A DNA stretch of 64,000 nt from a virus, in IMG/VR virus record IMGVR_UViG_3300046522_000297, positions 1-64,000 of that record; one strand, written 5' to 3'. The notes under the pieces were generated by a model. That model was not told the DNA's origin. It made no database searches and worked only from the letters and a program-made list of their open reading frames with translations. Position 1 is the stretch's first letter; each line of letters opens with the position of its first letter. Below, one piece after another: positions 8,506 to 16,718 of the stretch. The position numbers and the translations under genes are program-made.

Positions 8506-8697
8506 ATGTTTCGTAATCTTACCCCTCTCAGGATTCTGGTCCTGTTCGCACTCGCACTGTTGGCCTCACTCGGGGTCTTCGTGGTACTGAAGATCTTCCT
8601 GGCCCTCGGCATTGCCTTTATCATCGGTCTAACTACAGGCGTGTTCTTCACCACCGTGTTCTTCCTCCGTAAGAAGAAGAGTGGACGTTTCGGCTGA
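8506..8697 (+). CDS. Small membrane protein (two TM helices)
   Basis: A 63-residue protein; start at 8506 is chosen because AAAGGAAATTCA precedes it. Two long hydrophobic stretches (LRILVLFALALLASLGVFVV and IFLALGIAFIIGLTTGVFF) are followed by a basic RKKKSGRFG tail. It could be a holin-like or small inner-membrane accessory protein, but nothing beyond topology supports that. Confidence 0.65.
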   Translation: MFRNLTPLRILVLFALALLASLGVFVVLKIFLALGIAFIIGLTTGVFFTTVFFLRKKKSGRFG

Positions 8698-8821
8698 TGA
8701 TTTACTCGGGCTGCTATTCTGGATAGCGGCCTTTTTTATTGTTCTGTACGCTTTGGCAATCTGGGTAACATCTCAGAGAAAACAGATTGATAAGGAGACA
8801 TGTTGTACAGATATACAGTAA
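8681..8821 (+). CDS. Possible overlapping small membrane protein (GTG start)
   Basis: An open frame of 46 codons in a different frame starts at GTG 8681 inside the end of the 8506 gene and runs into the start of the 8800 gene. It encodes one clear membrane segment (LLGLLFWIAAFFIVLYALAIW) followed by a polar tail TSQRKQIDKE. AAGAAG precedes the GTG. The terminator-like hairpin 8709-8737 lies within this frame, so it is either a real overlapping gene or chance. Confidence 0.35.
   Translation: MDVSADDLLGLLFWIAAFFIVLYALAIWVTSQRKQIDKETCCTDIQ
8709..8737 (+). terminator. Intrinsic terminator
   Basis: GGCTGCTAT pairs with ATAGCGGCC, followed by TTTTTT. It lies just after the 8506 gene. Confidence 0.6.
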
Positions 8822-9051
8822 AACCCGAATTCATAGAGCCGGGAAATCCTGATAAGTACGTAAGCTATTCATGGTTTATTACTAAGATATCCTCCTATTT
8901 AAAAGAGCCTTTCGCAAACCCCTGCACTTGGTGGGCTTTTAAATTTTCTGATAAGTTTTGCTTTTATAGCAGAATAAAAATAACAGATTTTATCTATATG
9001 AATGGCAGATCCTTTCCAGTCTTGATGTTCGACGAAGTCGAGGTTAAATAA
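8800..9051 (+). CDS. Hypothetical protein
   Basis: An 83-residue aromatic-rich protein (MLYRYTVKPEFIEPGN) with RBS AAGGAGACA. It has several Trp, Tyr and Phe residues, one short Cys pair and an acidic C terminus (FDEVEVK). No motif recognised. Confidence 0.6.
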   Translation: MLYRYTVKPEFIEPGNPDKYVSYSWFITKISSYLKEPFANPCTWWAFKFSDKFCFYSRIKITDFIYMNGRSFPVLMFDEVEVK

Positions 9052-9062
9052 CTCTTCCGTAA

Positions 9063-9072
9063 TTTGGTATAA
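9063..9072 (+). promoter_or_regulatory. Phage promoter motif TTTGGTATAA with 5' hairpin
   Basis: Exact motif, then GAAAAGTG and a hairpin GCCTA (9080-9084) / TAGGC (9092-9096). It drives the 9146-10409 group. Confidence 0.75.
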
Positions 9073-9145
9073 GAAAAGTGCCTAGATAATATAGGCGTTA
9101 TTTTCTATAACTAAATACCCGCCCGGGAACTGAGGAAGTTTAACA

Positions 9146-9352
9146 ATGGCACTCGACTGCACTGATTGCAAGAACAAAATGAATTCCATGAGCCAAGGGT
9201 ACTGTACCCAATTCGCCATGGCACCCCAACTCGACTCGTGTGAATTACACAGCGAGAAACACGCAGCTGCAAACGCTGCTGAACCGTCGGGCTCGTACAT
9301 CTGGCTAGGAGAAGTACGTACGCTCGACAGCATCACCCATATGTCCGTTTAA
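9146..9352 (+). CDS. Small Cys/His protein, possible zinc binder
   Basis: A 68-residue protein with CTDC (residues 5-8), C20 and C32 followed by EKH, a spacing that could bind one zinc ion. It lies directly behind the promoter at 9063 and 17 bp before the 9370 gene, so the two are co-transcribed. Function unknown. Confidence 0.6.
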   Translation: MALDCTDCKNKMNSMSQGYCTQFAMAPQLDSCELHSEKHAAANAAEPSGSYIWLGEVRTLDSITHMSV

Positions 9353-9369
9353 TAAAAAGGAATCCACCC

Positions 9370-10029
9370 ATGACTACCGTCACCAATCTGACCGCAGACC
9401 AAGCATCCCGTATCGCCAAGCTGAGCACTGCGGCCCTAAACGGCTTCCAGGCGAAGTTCGAACGCATCAACAAGCGCCTGCCGGACGCCGAAGAGATCAA
9501 GCTCTTCACCGATGGTACTTTCGCCAAGATCATCGACTCGGTCACGTCGACCACGAAATCGGCTGACGACAAGGCCGAACGTGCCGTCCGTACCCAGAAC
9601 GTCCTGGCTGCTGCCAAGGCCGCTGGTGGCGTCAAGTTCTTCCATCGCCGGGAACAGGAAGCGATCGACCACGTCGTTGCAATCGACAAGATCACCGATC
9701 GCATCTACGAAGAGATCGTCAACGTCGAAATCGTCAACGCTACGCTGGGCGGTCAGACCTTCGCCTACAAATACGTCCTGGACGAGAATAACGACTTGTT
9801 CATGGTTTACACGACGGCCTTCTGCCGCAACGACGAACCGTTCGATCCGCTGATCGGCATGGAGATCGCTCTGGACAAGTTCCTGAAGAGCGAAGCCATC
9901 CGTACCCCGATTCAGCACGAACGCTTCGGCCAGGTCAAGCTGACCCAACTGGCGTCGAACTTCAAATACGTCGAAAACAAAACGGCTGAAGGCAACAAAC
10001 GTATTGTCGAGTCCGTCAACCCGGCGTAA
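9370..10029 (+). CDS. Hypothetical protein, highly codon-biased
   Basis: A 219-residue soluble protein of mostly helical character (N-terminal LTADQASRIAKLSTAALNG). It uses almost only GC-ending favoured codons, in sharp contrast to the AT-richer genes around it, which points to very high expression. RBS AAAAGGAAT. It has no catalytic motif I recognise; an abundant early host-takeover or DNA-associated protein is possible but unproven. Confidence 0.7.
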   Translation: MTTVTNLTADQASRIAKLSTAALNGFQAKFERINKRLPDAEEIKLFTDGTFAKIIDSVTSTTKSADDKAERAVRTQNVLAAAKAAGGVKFFHRREQEAIDHVVAIDKITDRIYEEIVNVEIVNATLGGQTFAYKYVLDENNDLFMVYTTAFCRNDEPFDPLIGMEIALDKFLKSEAIRTPIQHERFGQVKLTQLASNFKYVENKTAEGNKRIVESVNPA

Positions 10030-10058
10030 CCCACTCAACATAAGAAGGGAATAATAGT

Positions 10059-10409
10059 ATGAAACTCATCGAACAAATCTTCATGTTTTTCCTCAACAGC
10101 ATCAAGGCCTTCTGTGGCGTCAAGAGTGACTACGACCCCACCGTATCGGTACCTCCTGCTCGTGTCGTCGACAAGCAGGGAGTGGTTCCGATGGATCGTA
10201 CGAAGATTCCCTTCACGCTGACGGGCCACGACGAAGAGCTGATTAAGCGTGCTGAAAAGCTCTATCCTGATGACGTGAACCGTCTCAAATGGATTCTGGC
10301 GGTAAAGGAGGTACGCAAGACGCCGACGGGTTGGATCCTCGATCCCGCCCGTGCTAAGAACCCTCGTGCAAAATGGGGAGTCCCAGGCGCCTATGGTATT
10401 CCAGCATAA
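10059..10409 (+). CDS. Hypothetical protein
   Basis: A 116-residue protein with RBS AAGAAGGGA. The N terminus is hydrophobic (MKLIEQIFMFFLNSIKAF) and the rest soluble with a basic Pro-rich C terminus. It follows 9370 by 29 bp and shares its promoter. Function unknown. Confidence 0.65.
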   Translation: MKLIEQIFMFFLNSIKAFCGVKSDYDPTVSVPPARVVDKQGVVPMDRTKIPFTLTGHDEELIKRAEKLYPDDVNRLKWILAVKEVRKTPTGWILDPARAKNPRAKWGVPGAYGIPA

Positions 10410-10453
10410 AACTTGCTTTAATTAGTAGGTTGAGCTAAAATTAAAAGATGAAG

Positions 10454-10486
10454 GGCCAGGTAGTAATATCTGGCCTTTTATTTTTT
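10454..10486 (+). terminator. Intrinsic terminator
   Basis: GGCCAG pairs with CTGGCC, then TTTTATTTTTT. It ends the 9063 transcription unit. Confidence 0.7.
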
Positions 10487-10506
10487 AACCATATAAGGAG
10501 AATGAT

Positions 10507-11172
10507 ATGATCAGTTCATCGATCAAAAAGCTATTCCGACGATGTTTGTTAACAGTAGTGTGCAGCCTGGCAACTCTCACTGCGAATGCTCAACAAATGC
10601 CCTCGTTCCAAACTTCCCCGGAACGAAGCGTCCAAAATCAGTACGAGGTTCACCACGAATCTCTACCTCAAGTAGAACTCCCTCTGCTTCAAAGCCTTAA
10701 CTTAGAAGTAAGAGATAAGGACTCCGTTTCGGAAACCACCGAAGAGGAATTTCGTCTAGCTGTGTACATCGCAGAAAAGTTCGAGATTACTCTAAGGGCT
10801 GCTCTGGAAATCATCAAACTGGCTACGGAGCATGCCGACGAAGATTTTCCAAAACGTAACGATATCCTGGCACTCATCGCAGTAGAGTCTCGGTACAATG
10901 TCAGGGCCAAGTTTAAGGGATGTTTCGGGTTGATGCAGATTAACCTCAAAGCTCATTCGAAACTTCTTAAACGCCGAAGCCCGTTAAACCCTTCAGTCAA
11001 CATTGAAGTGGGTTCTACCACTCTTCGTGAATATTACGAATCTTTGGGTAAGAACTCTAAGGCAGCAATCCTTAGTTTTAACGCTGGCATCGGTAGTTAC
11101 TTGAAGCGGAGATACAACAAGGAGTACTACACCAAGTACAGAGAGGAACTTAAAAATCTCTCCCGCCTGTAA
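10507..11172 (+). CDS. Lytic transglycosylase (SLT family) with signal peptide
   Basis: A 221-residue secreted peptidoglycan lytic transglycosylase that cleaves the MurNAc-GlcNAc glycosidic bond. The signal peptide spans 1-28 (basic IKKLFRR, hydrophobic LLTVVCSLATL, AxA-type cleavage at ANA). The SLT fold is shown by the catalytic Glu127 in AVESRYN, then GLMQIN and a later SFNAGIGSY. RBS AAGGAG. It sits alone between two terminators. The signal peptide suggests periplasmic action at lysis, or local wall remodelling, rather than being a virion-borne lysin. Confidence 0.85.
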   Translation: MISSSIKKLFRRCLLTVVCSLATLTANAQQMPSFQTSPERSVQNQYEVHHESLPQVELPLLQSLNLEVRDKDSVSETTEEEFRLAVYIAEKFEITLRAALEIIKLATEHADEDFPKRNDILALIAVESRYNVRAKFKGCFGLMQINLKAHSKLLKRRSPLNPSVNIEVGSTTLREYYESLGKNSKAAILSFNAGIGSYLKRRYNKEYYTKYREELKNLSRL

Positions 11173-11179
11173 AGGCAGG

Positions 11180-11203
11180 GCCGGTCATGCACCGGCTTTT
11201 TTT
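11180..11203 (+). terminator. Intrinsic terminator
   Basis: GCCGGT/ACCGGC stem followed by seven T residues, just after the transglycosylase. Confidence 0.8.
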
Positions 11204-11224
11204 AGGTAAATTAAAGAGGTATCT

Positions 11225-11234
11225 TTTGGTATAA
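11225..11234 (+). promoter_or_regulatory. Phage promoter motif TTTGGTATAA with 5' hairpin
   Basis: Exact motif, then GAAAAGTAT and hairpin GGAACA (11244-11249) / TGTTCC (11259-11264). It is upstream of two small membrane proteins. Confidence 0.75.
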
Positions 11235-11295
11235 GAAAAGTATGGAACACAGTTATGATGTTCCTTTACTTATAATCAAAACTAAGGAAACTAAA

Positions 11296-11496
11296 ATGCA
11301 AACCTACACCCAGGGCAACTACTCCAACCACCGTATCAATAAATCGGATGTGGTCATCGCAGTCATTGCTGTAATCCTATTCGCCGTAGTGGCGACGATG
11401 GTAGTTAACCAGTTGACGCTGCCGGGTTCCTGTCTGGAATTCGGTGGCCTGTTCCACAAAGACCTGGGCAGCCTGGCTTGCTCAACTCCCCACTAA
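11296..11496 (+). CDS. Small membrane protein
   Basis: A 66-residue protein. The start at 11296 is chosen for the preceding AAGGAAACTAAA and because it lies after the promoter hairpin. One long membrane helix (residues about 21-40, VVIAVIAVILFAVVATMVV) is followed by a domain with two cysteines that could form a disulphide in the periplasm. Function unknown. Confidence 0.65.
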   Translation: MQTYTQGNYSNHRINKSDVVIAVIAVILFAVVATMVVNQLTLPGSCLEFGGLFHKDLGSLACSTPH

Positions 11497-11513
11497 TATT
11501 GAAAGGACGGTTC

Positions 11514-11645
11514 ATGGCCGGGGTAATACTTACTGCACTAGGCATTGGAGTAGGGGTTCTGCTCGGCGGAGTCGTTGCCGTCTGCGTAGTGATAGGAATT
11601 ATTAAAGGGATCGCTGAGATAGTTGTAGATCTCTTTACGGATTAA
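11514..11645 (+). CDS. Very small membrane protein
   Basis: A 43-residue ORF with RBS GAAAGG. It is almost entirely one hydrophobic Gly/Val segment (GVGVLLGGVVAVCVVIGIIKG) and ends acidic (DLFTD). It lies 17 bp after the 11296 gene and before a strong terminator. Membrane location is inferred from composition only. Confidence 0.55.
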   Translation: MAGVILTALGIGVGVLLGGVVAVCVVIGIIKGIAEIVVDLFTD

Positions 11646-11651
11646 CCGAAG

Positions 11652-11676
11652 GGCCTTGATTTTCAAGGCCTTTTTT
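11652..11676 (+). terminator. Intrinsic terminator
   Basis: GGCCTTGA/TCAAGGCC stem with a 3-nt loop, then TTTTTT. Confidence 0.8.
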
Positions 11677-11689
11677 ATTTAGATAAATC

Positions 11690-12415
11690 ATGGAATCTTC
11701 TACAGAAGAACTCGATCCAGTAATAGTAGAGCTTGTAAGAAGATGTTCGGTGGACTGGGGGGAGGCACCTCATTACACTAAAGAATATCGAGATATACGT
11801 TGGCCAGGTGTGAAGTTTAAAAATGAGGAGGGATCCCCCCGGGAAATATACGATAAAAGGCCAGTATGGTTACAAAGTATTATCGCTGATAAGAAAACTA
11901 AGAACCGGGGTGCCTGGGATAAGGACAGAATCTGGGGATCGCTCGTGGGAGATATTAAGTTCTGCATGCGAGAAAACATACCTATAAAGACTAATAGTTT
12001 CGAGTATCAACCAAGTACTCAATGGTTACTGCTCAAAGGCAAACGATTCTTGAAGTATGATATTCACTCGGGCTTCTTGACTCACTTTTCTTTAGGTGGA
12101 AGGTATGATAAGCTCACCTCATATATGCTTCGGAAGTTTAGTATCCGGGTAAAACTCCATGGCAAAACCGTCATGTGGGATCAAGCATTTCGTCTTGGAC
12201 GTGTGATGCCTGAGCAGTGGGTTCCCATAGATATCTACACGGAGTATGAACTATCTGTACTGTATGAAGCAAGAACTTATGAATTTCTTATAAGAAGGGA
12301 TCGGCAACCTATACGTAATAGACCTGGTGCCGCACCTAGAGCAAGACGTGTACAAGAGACTGCAGCTGTACCCCCTACTCTCATTGATGTAACCCAATTT
12401 ATGAATACCCGTTAA
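11690..12415 (+). CDS. Hypothetical protein
   Basis: A 241-residue soluble protein with many Trp and Tyr residues and a basic Arg/Pro-rich stretch near the C terminus (IRNRPGAAPRARR). No family recognised. Its stop is 2 bp before the next start, so it is probably in one unit with the 174-aa ORF. Confidence 0.6.
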   Translation: MESSTEELDPVIVELVRRCSVDWGEAPHYTKEYRDIRWPGVKFKNEEGSPREIYDKRPVWLQSIIADKKTKNRGAWDKDRIWGSLVGDIKFCMRENIPIKTNSFEYQPSTQWLLLKGKRFLKYDIHSGFLTHFSLGGRYDKLTSYMLRKFSIRVKLHGKTVMWDQAFRLGRVMPEQWVPIDIYTEYELSVLYEARTYEFLIRRDRQPIRNRPGAAPRARRVQETAAVPPTLIDVTQFMNTR

Positions 12416-12417
12416 TC

Positions 12418-12942
12418 ATGATTAAAAATATCGACTTAGAATTTCTTACCCAGTATCAACACACTAACAAGCTTCTGATCAAAGGTATCGAAAGTCACTT
12501 TGATGCCATCACAGCTCACACTGGTGTGATCAACTCTTATCTAACCAGTCTGATGGGTCCATTCATCATCCAGAGTGTCAACCCTAACCTTAAGGTAGAC
12601 CGTGAAGTAGTCATGTCAAAGTTGAGAGTGGTACTTGACCACGTCCTCGCTTTGTGCGAAGCTTGCTCCTATGATCTGCCTGACGCAGATGCCTTTGCAG
12701 AATTCGATGCAGAGGTTCCCCAGAACGTAAAGAAAGACTTGATACTTACGACATCAGACATGATCTGCTGCAATATGGATAATCTCCAGATCGTTCATGT
12801 AGATATGGAAGGTTCGGCCATCTGGTCGGAACAAGAGCCCCCCGAGGACTTCGTATCTAACATTATTTCGTTAATTAATGGTATAAAGAACATAGGCCTC
12901 AAGTATTCCTTCACTGTAGGAGATTTGTTGACCGAAGTCTAA
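12418..12942 (+). CDS. Hypothetical protein
   Basis: A 174-residue, mainly helical acidic protein (MIKNIDLEFLTQYQHT). Four cysteines lie in CEAC and MICC. It precedes a terminator and then the DinG-like helicase. Function unknown. Confidence 0.6.
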   Translation: MIKNIDLEFLTQYQHTNKLLIKGIESHFDAITAHTGVINSYLTSLMGPFIIQSVNPNLKVDREVVMSKLRVVLDHVLALCEACSYDLPDADAFAEFDAEVPQNVKKDLILTTSDMICCNMDNLQIVHVDMEGSAIWSEQEPPEDFVSNIISLINGIKNIGLKYSFTVGDLLTEV

Positions 12943-12945
12943 CGT

Positions 12946-12966
12946 AAGGGCGCAAGCCCTTTTTTA
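12946..12966 (+). terminator. Intrinsic terminator
   Basis: AGGGC-GCAA-GCCCT stem-loop followed by TTTTT. Confidence 0.7.
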
Positions 12967-12996
12967 ATTTGGTGAAACAGCCAGGAAAGGCAGTAA

Positions 12997-14628
12997 ATGT
13001 ATAAAGGTAATTTGATCGATTTCTTCCCAGTGACCGAGTATATCACTGGTCCCCGTTCTAATCAGACGGCGGTTATGAACGAAGTTGATAAGGTGATCAA
13101 AGAGGGTAAGAAGAAGATTATCCTCATCGAAGGCCCGGTTGGCTGCGGTAAAAGTGCAATGGCTATTACTTTAGCCCGAGCCTTCGAACAAGCCCACGTT
13201 ATCACTCCTCGTAAAAGTCTCCAGGACCAGTACTACGAGGATTTCAAAGACCACATCGTCCTCATGAAAGGTCGAGGTGCATATCCCTGCACTATCTCGG
13301 ATTCCAGGGCCAAGTATGTCAAGGTTGTTCGAGATATCAAGGATGGTCGTGTAAACGCTCCTAGAATCGACGAGATGAACTGTGGTAGCGCACCTTGTCG
13401 TAACTCCCCGGATACCTATAATGCCTGTGTGAATGACAAAGGCCCGTGCCCATATACGATCGCAATGGAGACGGCTCAGGACAACGGCATCGTTATCCAT
13501 AATCTTCACTCGTTCATCTTCCAGACCAACTTCGCCAATAAGTTCGAGCAGCGAAAGCTGTTGATCGTTGACGAAGCCCATGAGATTGAGGGTATCGTTC
13601 GAGAGTTCATCAGTAAGAAGATTACCATTAACCGTACGGTCTCTAAGGAAAAACAGCCTGAAGACAACGATGTTGAGAAGTGGTGTGACTTTCTGTTGAC
13701 CCCGGAATTCGTTCCGATGGAAACGATGGCGGATCAGATCAATAAACAGAAGGATAAAAACTACCAAAGCTCCCGAGATCAGTACATTGCTAAGATTCAA
13801 CTCCTCCGTGCACAGCAGGAGTTCTACAAGGATAAGTACATTATCCGTAGCACTTATAATCGTGTAGGCGAGAGAATCATCAGCACGAGCTTTGAGTTTA
13901 TCCCGGAGAAGCTCGGCAATGCTGCGACGGACCTAATCCTGAACAAGGGTGAATACGTTGTGCTTATGAGCGGAACGATTTATGGCAAGGACGTGTTCTG
14001 CAAGAACTTGGGTATCAACCCGGAAGAGGCGCACTATATCCGTATTCCCTCGACGTTTCCTGCAAAGAACCGTCCTATTATCGCTAAGCCAGAATACCAA
14101 GTCGATACCTCGTTTGCAAATTGGAACGAGAACTTCGAAGAGATGCTGGGTAAGATCGGTAAAGTCATGGACATCTTCCACGATGCTAAAGGCCTGATCC
14201 ATGCGCCCTCCTACGAGGCTGCCGAGCAGATCGTCAGCAGGATGGGTGGCCGACTCATGACTCACGGTAAGGGTGACATGCAGGAAAAGCTGCAGATGTT
14301 CTACGACAGCGATGAGCCTTTGGTTTTTGTCAGCCCGGTGTGTCAACAGGGCGTAGACTTTAAAGGTGACCGAGCCCGGTTCCAGATTATTCTCCGAGTC
14401 CCTTACGCTAACACCTCCGATGCCTTCGTAAACCATAAAGTCCAGACGGATTTCCAGTGGTATAATTACCAGGCATTAGTAGTATGGGGTCAGCAGATCG
14501 GTCGGGTTAATCGATCTGAAGATGATTACGGTGCCACGTTCCTGATGGATAGCAGGTTTAACAAGTTCATTCAGCGTAACTCTGGCAAAATCCCTAAGTG
14601 GGTTCAATCAGCTATTATTTGGAAATAA
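12997..14628 (+). CDS. DinG/XPD-family (SF2) helicase
   Basis: A 543-residue SF2 helicase of the Rad3/XPD/DinG type, expected to unwind DNA 5'-3'. Walker A is EGPVGCGKSA (about 45-54). Four cysteines between motifs Ia and II (YPC near 86, CGSAPC near 128-133 and GPCPY near 149) have the position of the Fe-S cluster. Motif II is VDEAHE (about 190). Motifs V-VI are present as QQGVDFKGD and WGQQIGRVNRSEDD. The Fe-S cysteines and DEAH box make the family call firm. A likely role is repair or recombination of phage DNA. Confidence 0.85.
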   Translation: MYKGNLIDFFPVTEYITGPRSNQTAVMNEVDKVIKEGKKKIILIEGPVGCGKSAMAITLARAFEQAHVITPRKSLQDQYYEDFKDHIVLMKGRGAYPCTISDSRAKYVKVVRDIKDGRVNAPRIDEMNCGSAPCRNSPDTYNACVNDKGPCPYTIAMETAQDNGIVIHNLHSFIFQTNFANKFEQRKLLIVDEAHEIEGIVREFISKKITINRTVSKEKQPEDNDVEKWCDFLLTPEFVPMETMADQINKQKDKNYQSSRDQYIAKIQLLRAQQEFYKDKYIIRSTYNRVGERIISTSFEFIPEKLGNAATDLILNKGEYVVLMSGTIYGKDVFCKNLGINPEEAHYIRIPSTFPAKNRPIIAKPEYQVDTSFANWNENFEEMLGKIGKVMDIFHDAKGLIHAPSYEAAEQIVSRMGGRLMTHGKGDMQEKLQMFYDSDEPLVFVSPVCQQGVDFKGDRARFQIILRVPYANTSDAFVNHKVQTDFQWYNYQALVVWGQQIGRVNRSEDDYGATFLMDSRFNKFIQRNSGKIPKWVQSAIIWK

Positions 14629-14630
14629 AC

Positions 14631-14945
14631 ATGGAAACAATCGTTTACTGGGCATCGATGCCTCTGTCTCTATTTTTCGTGCTCAAAGTCTTTTACACCA
14701 GTGACTTCTGGGGCAAACACATCCGGGTTCTTGATGTACTGCTAGGTTTAACCATTTCGGTACTCCCTATCATCAACACCATCTTCGTCATATTTTTCGT
14801 AATGGATATTGTCTCAGATGGGTTGGAAGCTTTCTTCGATTGGATCATGGATATCGAGAATAGTCGAGTAGCTAAATTCGTAATACGGGTAATCGACTGG
14901 ATAATCGATGCTCTCAACTATGTACTCGTGGAAAACAAGAAATGA
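14631..14945 (+). CDS. Membrane protein
   Basis: A 104-residue protein; ATG 14631 follows the helicase stop by 2 bp. Two or three hydrophobic helices (ASMPLSLFFVLKVFY, VLLGLTISVLPIINTIFVIFF) are followed by an amphipathic region. It overlaps the next gene by ATGA. Function unknown. Confidence 0.6.
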   Translation: METIVYWASMPLSLFFVLKVFYTSDFWGKHIRVLDVLLGLTISVLPIINTIFVIFFVMDIVSDGLEAFFDWIMDIENSRVAKFVIRVIDWIIDALNYVLVENKK

Positions 14946-15163
14946 GTTTTTTCTATTATCAAGCGGGGCCGCAAGGCCCCGAGCAACCTAAGGAGTCTTC
15001 TGTGAAATTTGAACGAGACGGGTTAACCATCAACGGCAACGATCTTATCAAAGTCGTAGCCGATAACCCTGAGATTAAAGACGGTCGAGTTGATAAAGGG
15101 TTCGGGCCTACTGGACACTGGATCCCTGTCAACTACGACCCTAGAACTGGGGAGATTGTATGA
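14942..15163 (+). CDS. Hypothetical protein
   Basis: A 73-residue soluble protein (MSFFYYQAGPQGPEQP). It overlaps both neighbours by ATGA-type junctions, indicating coupled translation in the 14631-15911 operon. No motif recognised. Confidence 0.55.
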   Translation: MSFFYYQAGPQGPEQPKESSVKFERDGLTINGNDLIKVVADNPEIKDGRVDKGFGPTGHWIPVNYDPRTGEIV

Positions 15164-15453
15164 GCAATTTCTGGGTAGTCTACATTGTATCGTTTCTACT
15201 ATCAGCTTTTGTAACCCCTAAGATTTGGGTTTACGAAAAGAACACCTACTGTCCAGTTACATGGAGGGTATTTCTTTCGTGCTCAGGTATTGGGCTGATA
15301 CCCTACGTTAATGTCATAGTAGTCGGTATTGCCCTTACATGTTTTTCCTGGGATCTATTTTTCGATTTTATGGGTAACGGTTGGCTGGATAAACCTATCT
15401 TCGAGAAAAAGAAGAAACATAGCTACGATGAGGACAATATTGGATATTCGTAA
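15160..15453 (+). CDS. Membrane protein
   Basis: A 97-residue protein with two hydrophobic helices (WVVYIVSFLLSAFV and VNVIVVGIALTCFSW) and a basic/acidic tail KKKKHSYDEDN. It is similar in plan to the 14631 product. It is coupled upstream by ATGA and downstream by TAATGG to the dCMP deaminase. Function unknown. Confidence 0.6.
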   Translation: MSNFWVVYIVSFLLSAFVTPKIWVYEKNTYCPVTWRVFLSCSGIGLIPYVNVIVVGIALTCFSWDLFFDFMGNGWLDKPIFEKKKKHSYDEDNIGYS

Positions 15454-15911
15454 TGGATAAAGAAAAACTCCGGAGAACTATGGACCATGCAAGGTTCATA
15501 GCTGACTATAGTAAAGATAGGAGCACTAAAGTCGGTGCTCTGATTCTAGGTCAAGACTGGGAACCGCTTTCTTGGGGATACAACGGTTTCCCCCGAGGGG
15601 CGAACGATGATAAACCTGAGAGGCACGAACGTCCTCTCAAATACTTATGGTCTGAACATGCGGAACGTAACGCCATCTTTAACGCTGCAAGATCTGGTCA
15701 CGAGCTTCGTGGCGCTTCCATTTTTGTTTATGGGTTGTGCCCTTGTACTGATTGTTCACGGGCTATTATCCAGTCTGGTATCAGCAGGGTGTACCTTGAT
15801 GCGAGTTCCTTTGACCCTGAAAACCCTCGTGTCAAAGCTTGGGAAGAATCCTGGAAAATAAGTAAGGAGATGTTAGATGAATGTGGTGTTGAAACGATCG
15901 TCGTCGAGTAA
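15453..15911 (+). CDS. Deoxycytidylate (dCMP) deaminase
   Basis: A 152-residue zinc-dependent cytidine deaminase-fold enzyme converting dCMP to dUMP for thymidylate synthesis. The zinc site is HAERNAI (His-Ala-Glu, about 69-71) with CPCTDC (about 96-101). The N-terminal DRSTKVGALIL and NGFPRGAND are typical of phage dCMP deaminases. With guanylate kinase and ribonucleotide reductase elsewhere in the window, it forms the phage's nucleotide pathway. Confidence 0.9.
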   Translation: MDKEKLRRTMDHARFIADYSKDRSTKVGALILGQDWEPLSWGYNGFPRGANDDKPERHERPLKYLWSEHAERNAIFNAARSGHELRGASIFVYGLCPCTDCSRAIIQSGISRVYLDASSFDPENPRVKAWEESWKISKEMLDECGVETIVVE

Positions 15912-16065
15912 GCCTCATATCAGGTTGATTACTAGGAATTACATGAATGGCAAAGGGATGTGGGTGTGTGGTATTAAGGGTACTGTTGGATTTGGTTTGA
16001 CGCCGGGCAGTGCCTTTTTGGATTACCGTGCTATGGAAACTTTGAAATTCAAAAAGACCACCTGA
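15877..16065 (+). CDS. Small hypothetical protein overlapping dCMP deaminase gene
   Basis: A 62-residue frame overlapping the end of the deaminase gene by 35 bp; AAGGAG lies about 11 nt upstream. An internal ATG at 15943 would give a 40-residue product. It contains GKGMWVCGIKGTVGFG. Reading frame and start are uncertain. Confidence 0.45.
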   Translation: MNVVLKRSSSSKPHIRLITRNYMNGKGMWVCGIKGTVGFGLTPGSAFLDYRAMETLKFKKTT

Positions 16066-16066
16066 T

Positions 16067-16076
16067 TTTGGTATAA
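16067..16076 (+). promoter_or_regulatory. Phage promoter motif TTTGGTATAA with 5' hairpin
   Basis: Exact motif followed by hairpin TAGATC (16083-16088) / GATCTA (16094-16099). A terminator lies 20 nt further on, before the 16217 gene, so the leader may attenuate. Confidence 0.75.
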
Positions 16077-16119
16077 GAGAAATAGATCGATAAGATCTAC
16101 CTTTTCATCGCTAATCAAG

Positions 16120-16139
16120 CCCGACTTCGGTCGGGTTTT
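16120..16139 (+). terminator. Leader terminator/attenuator
   Basis: CCCGAC-TTCG-GTCGGG followed by TTTT. It lies between the 16067 promoter and its gene, so it must be read through or regulated for expression. Confidence 0.6.
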
Positions 16140-16216
16140 GTATTTCTGCTGCCGGGCTTTTAGCTCAGCGGGAGAAAAGGTTTAACCCTATAACTTGAGT
16201 AAGAACAGGAGTAGTA

Positions 16217-16693
16217 ATGACCCACCCGCACAAAGAACAGATCCGTACTGTGACGCCGAAAGCACAGCAAGAACCGGTAGTAGAAAAGAAGGCCGACACG
16301 AAACCGCGCACTCTGCGTGAACGTCGTAAAGCCAAGCGAGAAGGTATCAAAGTCGCCAAGTCGACTGCATTTCTCCGTCGCCGTAAGGTAGCGGAGCAGG
16401 AACAGCAGAAGGCAGAGGGCATTTACGTTCAGCGTGAACAGAACCCCGAGCTGAGGGTGTTTGAAGATCCGCCCGTCATGAGTCTCAGTCAGTTGATGGA
16501 AGAGATCTCGGACGAAGAAGCGGCTGCAGGACTTACCGCACTCGAAATGCATAACTTCGAGCGTTCACAGAGTCCCGAGGGAGATGAGAATCTCACCCTG
16601 GAATTCTGGGCCAACCAAGGTCTTTCCCAGAACTCATTCAGTAACAGTCTGGGTTACACCCGTCGTTCGACCGTCGACTCGGTCTCCCTGTAA
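16217..16693 (+). CDS. Hypothetical basic protein
   Basis: A 158-residue protein with RBS AGGAG. The N-terminal 65 residues are highly basic (TLRERRKAKREG, FLRRRKVAEQEQQ), suggesting nucleic-acid binding, and the C-terminal half is acidic and polar. No fold recognised. Confidence 0.6.
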   Translation: MTHPHKEQIRTVTPKAQQEPVVEKKADTKPRTLRERRKAKREGIKVAKSTAFLRRRKVAEQEQQKAEGIYVQREQNPELRVFEDPPVMSLSQLMEEISDEEAAAGLTALEMHNFERSQSPEGDENLTLEFWANQGLSQNSFSNSLGYTRRSTVDSVSL

Positions 16694-16718
16694 CAAAGTA
16701 TCAACAGGTATTTACAAA

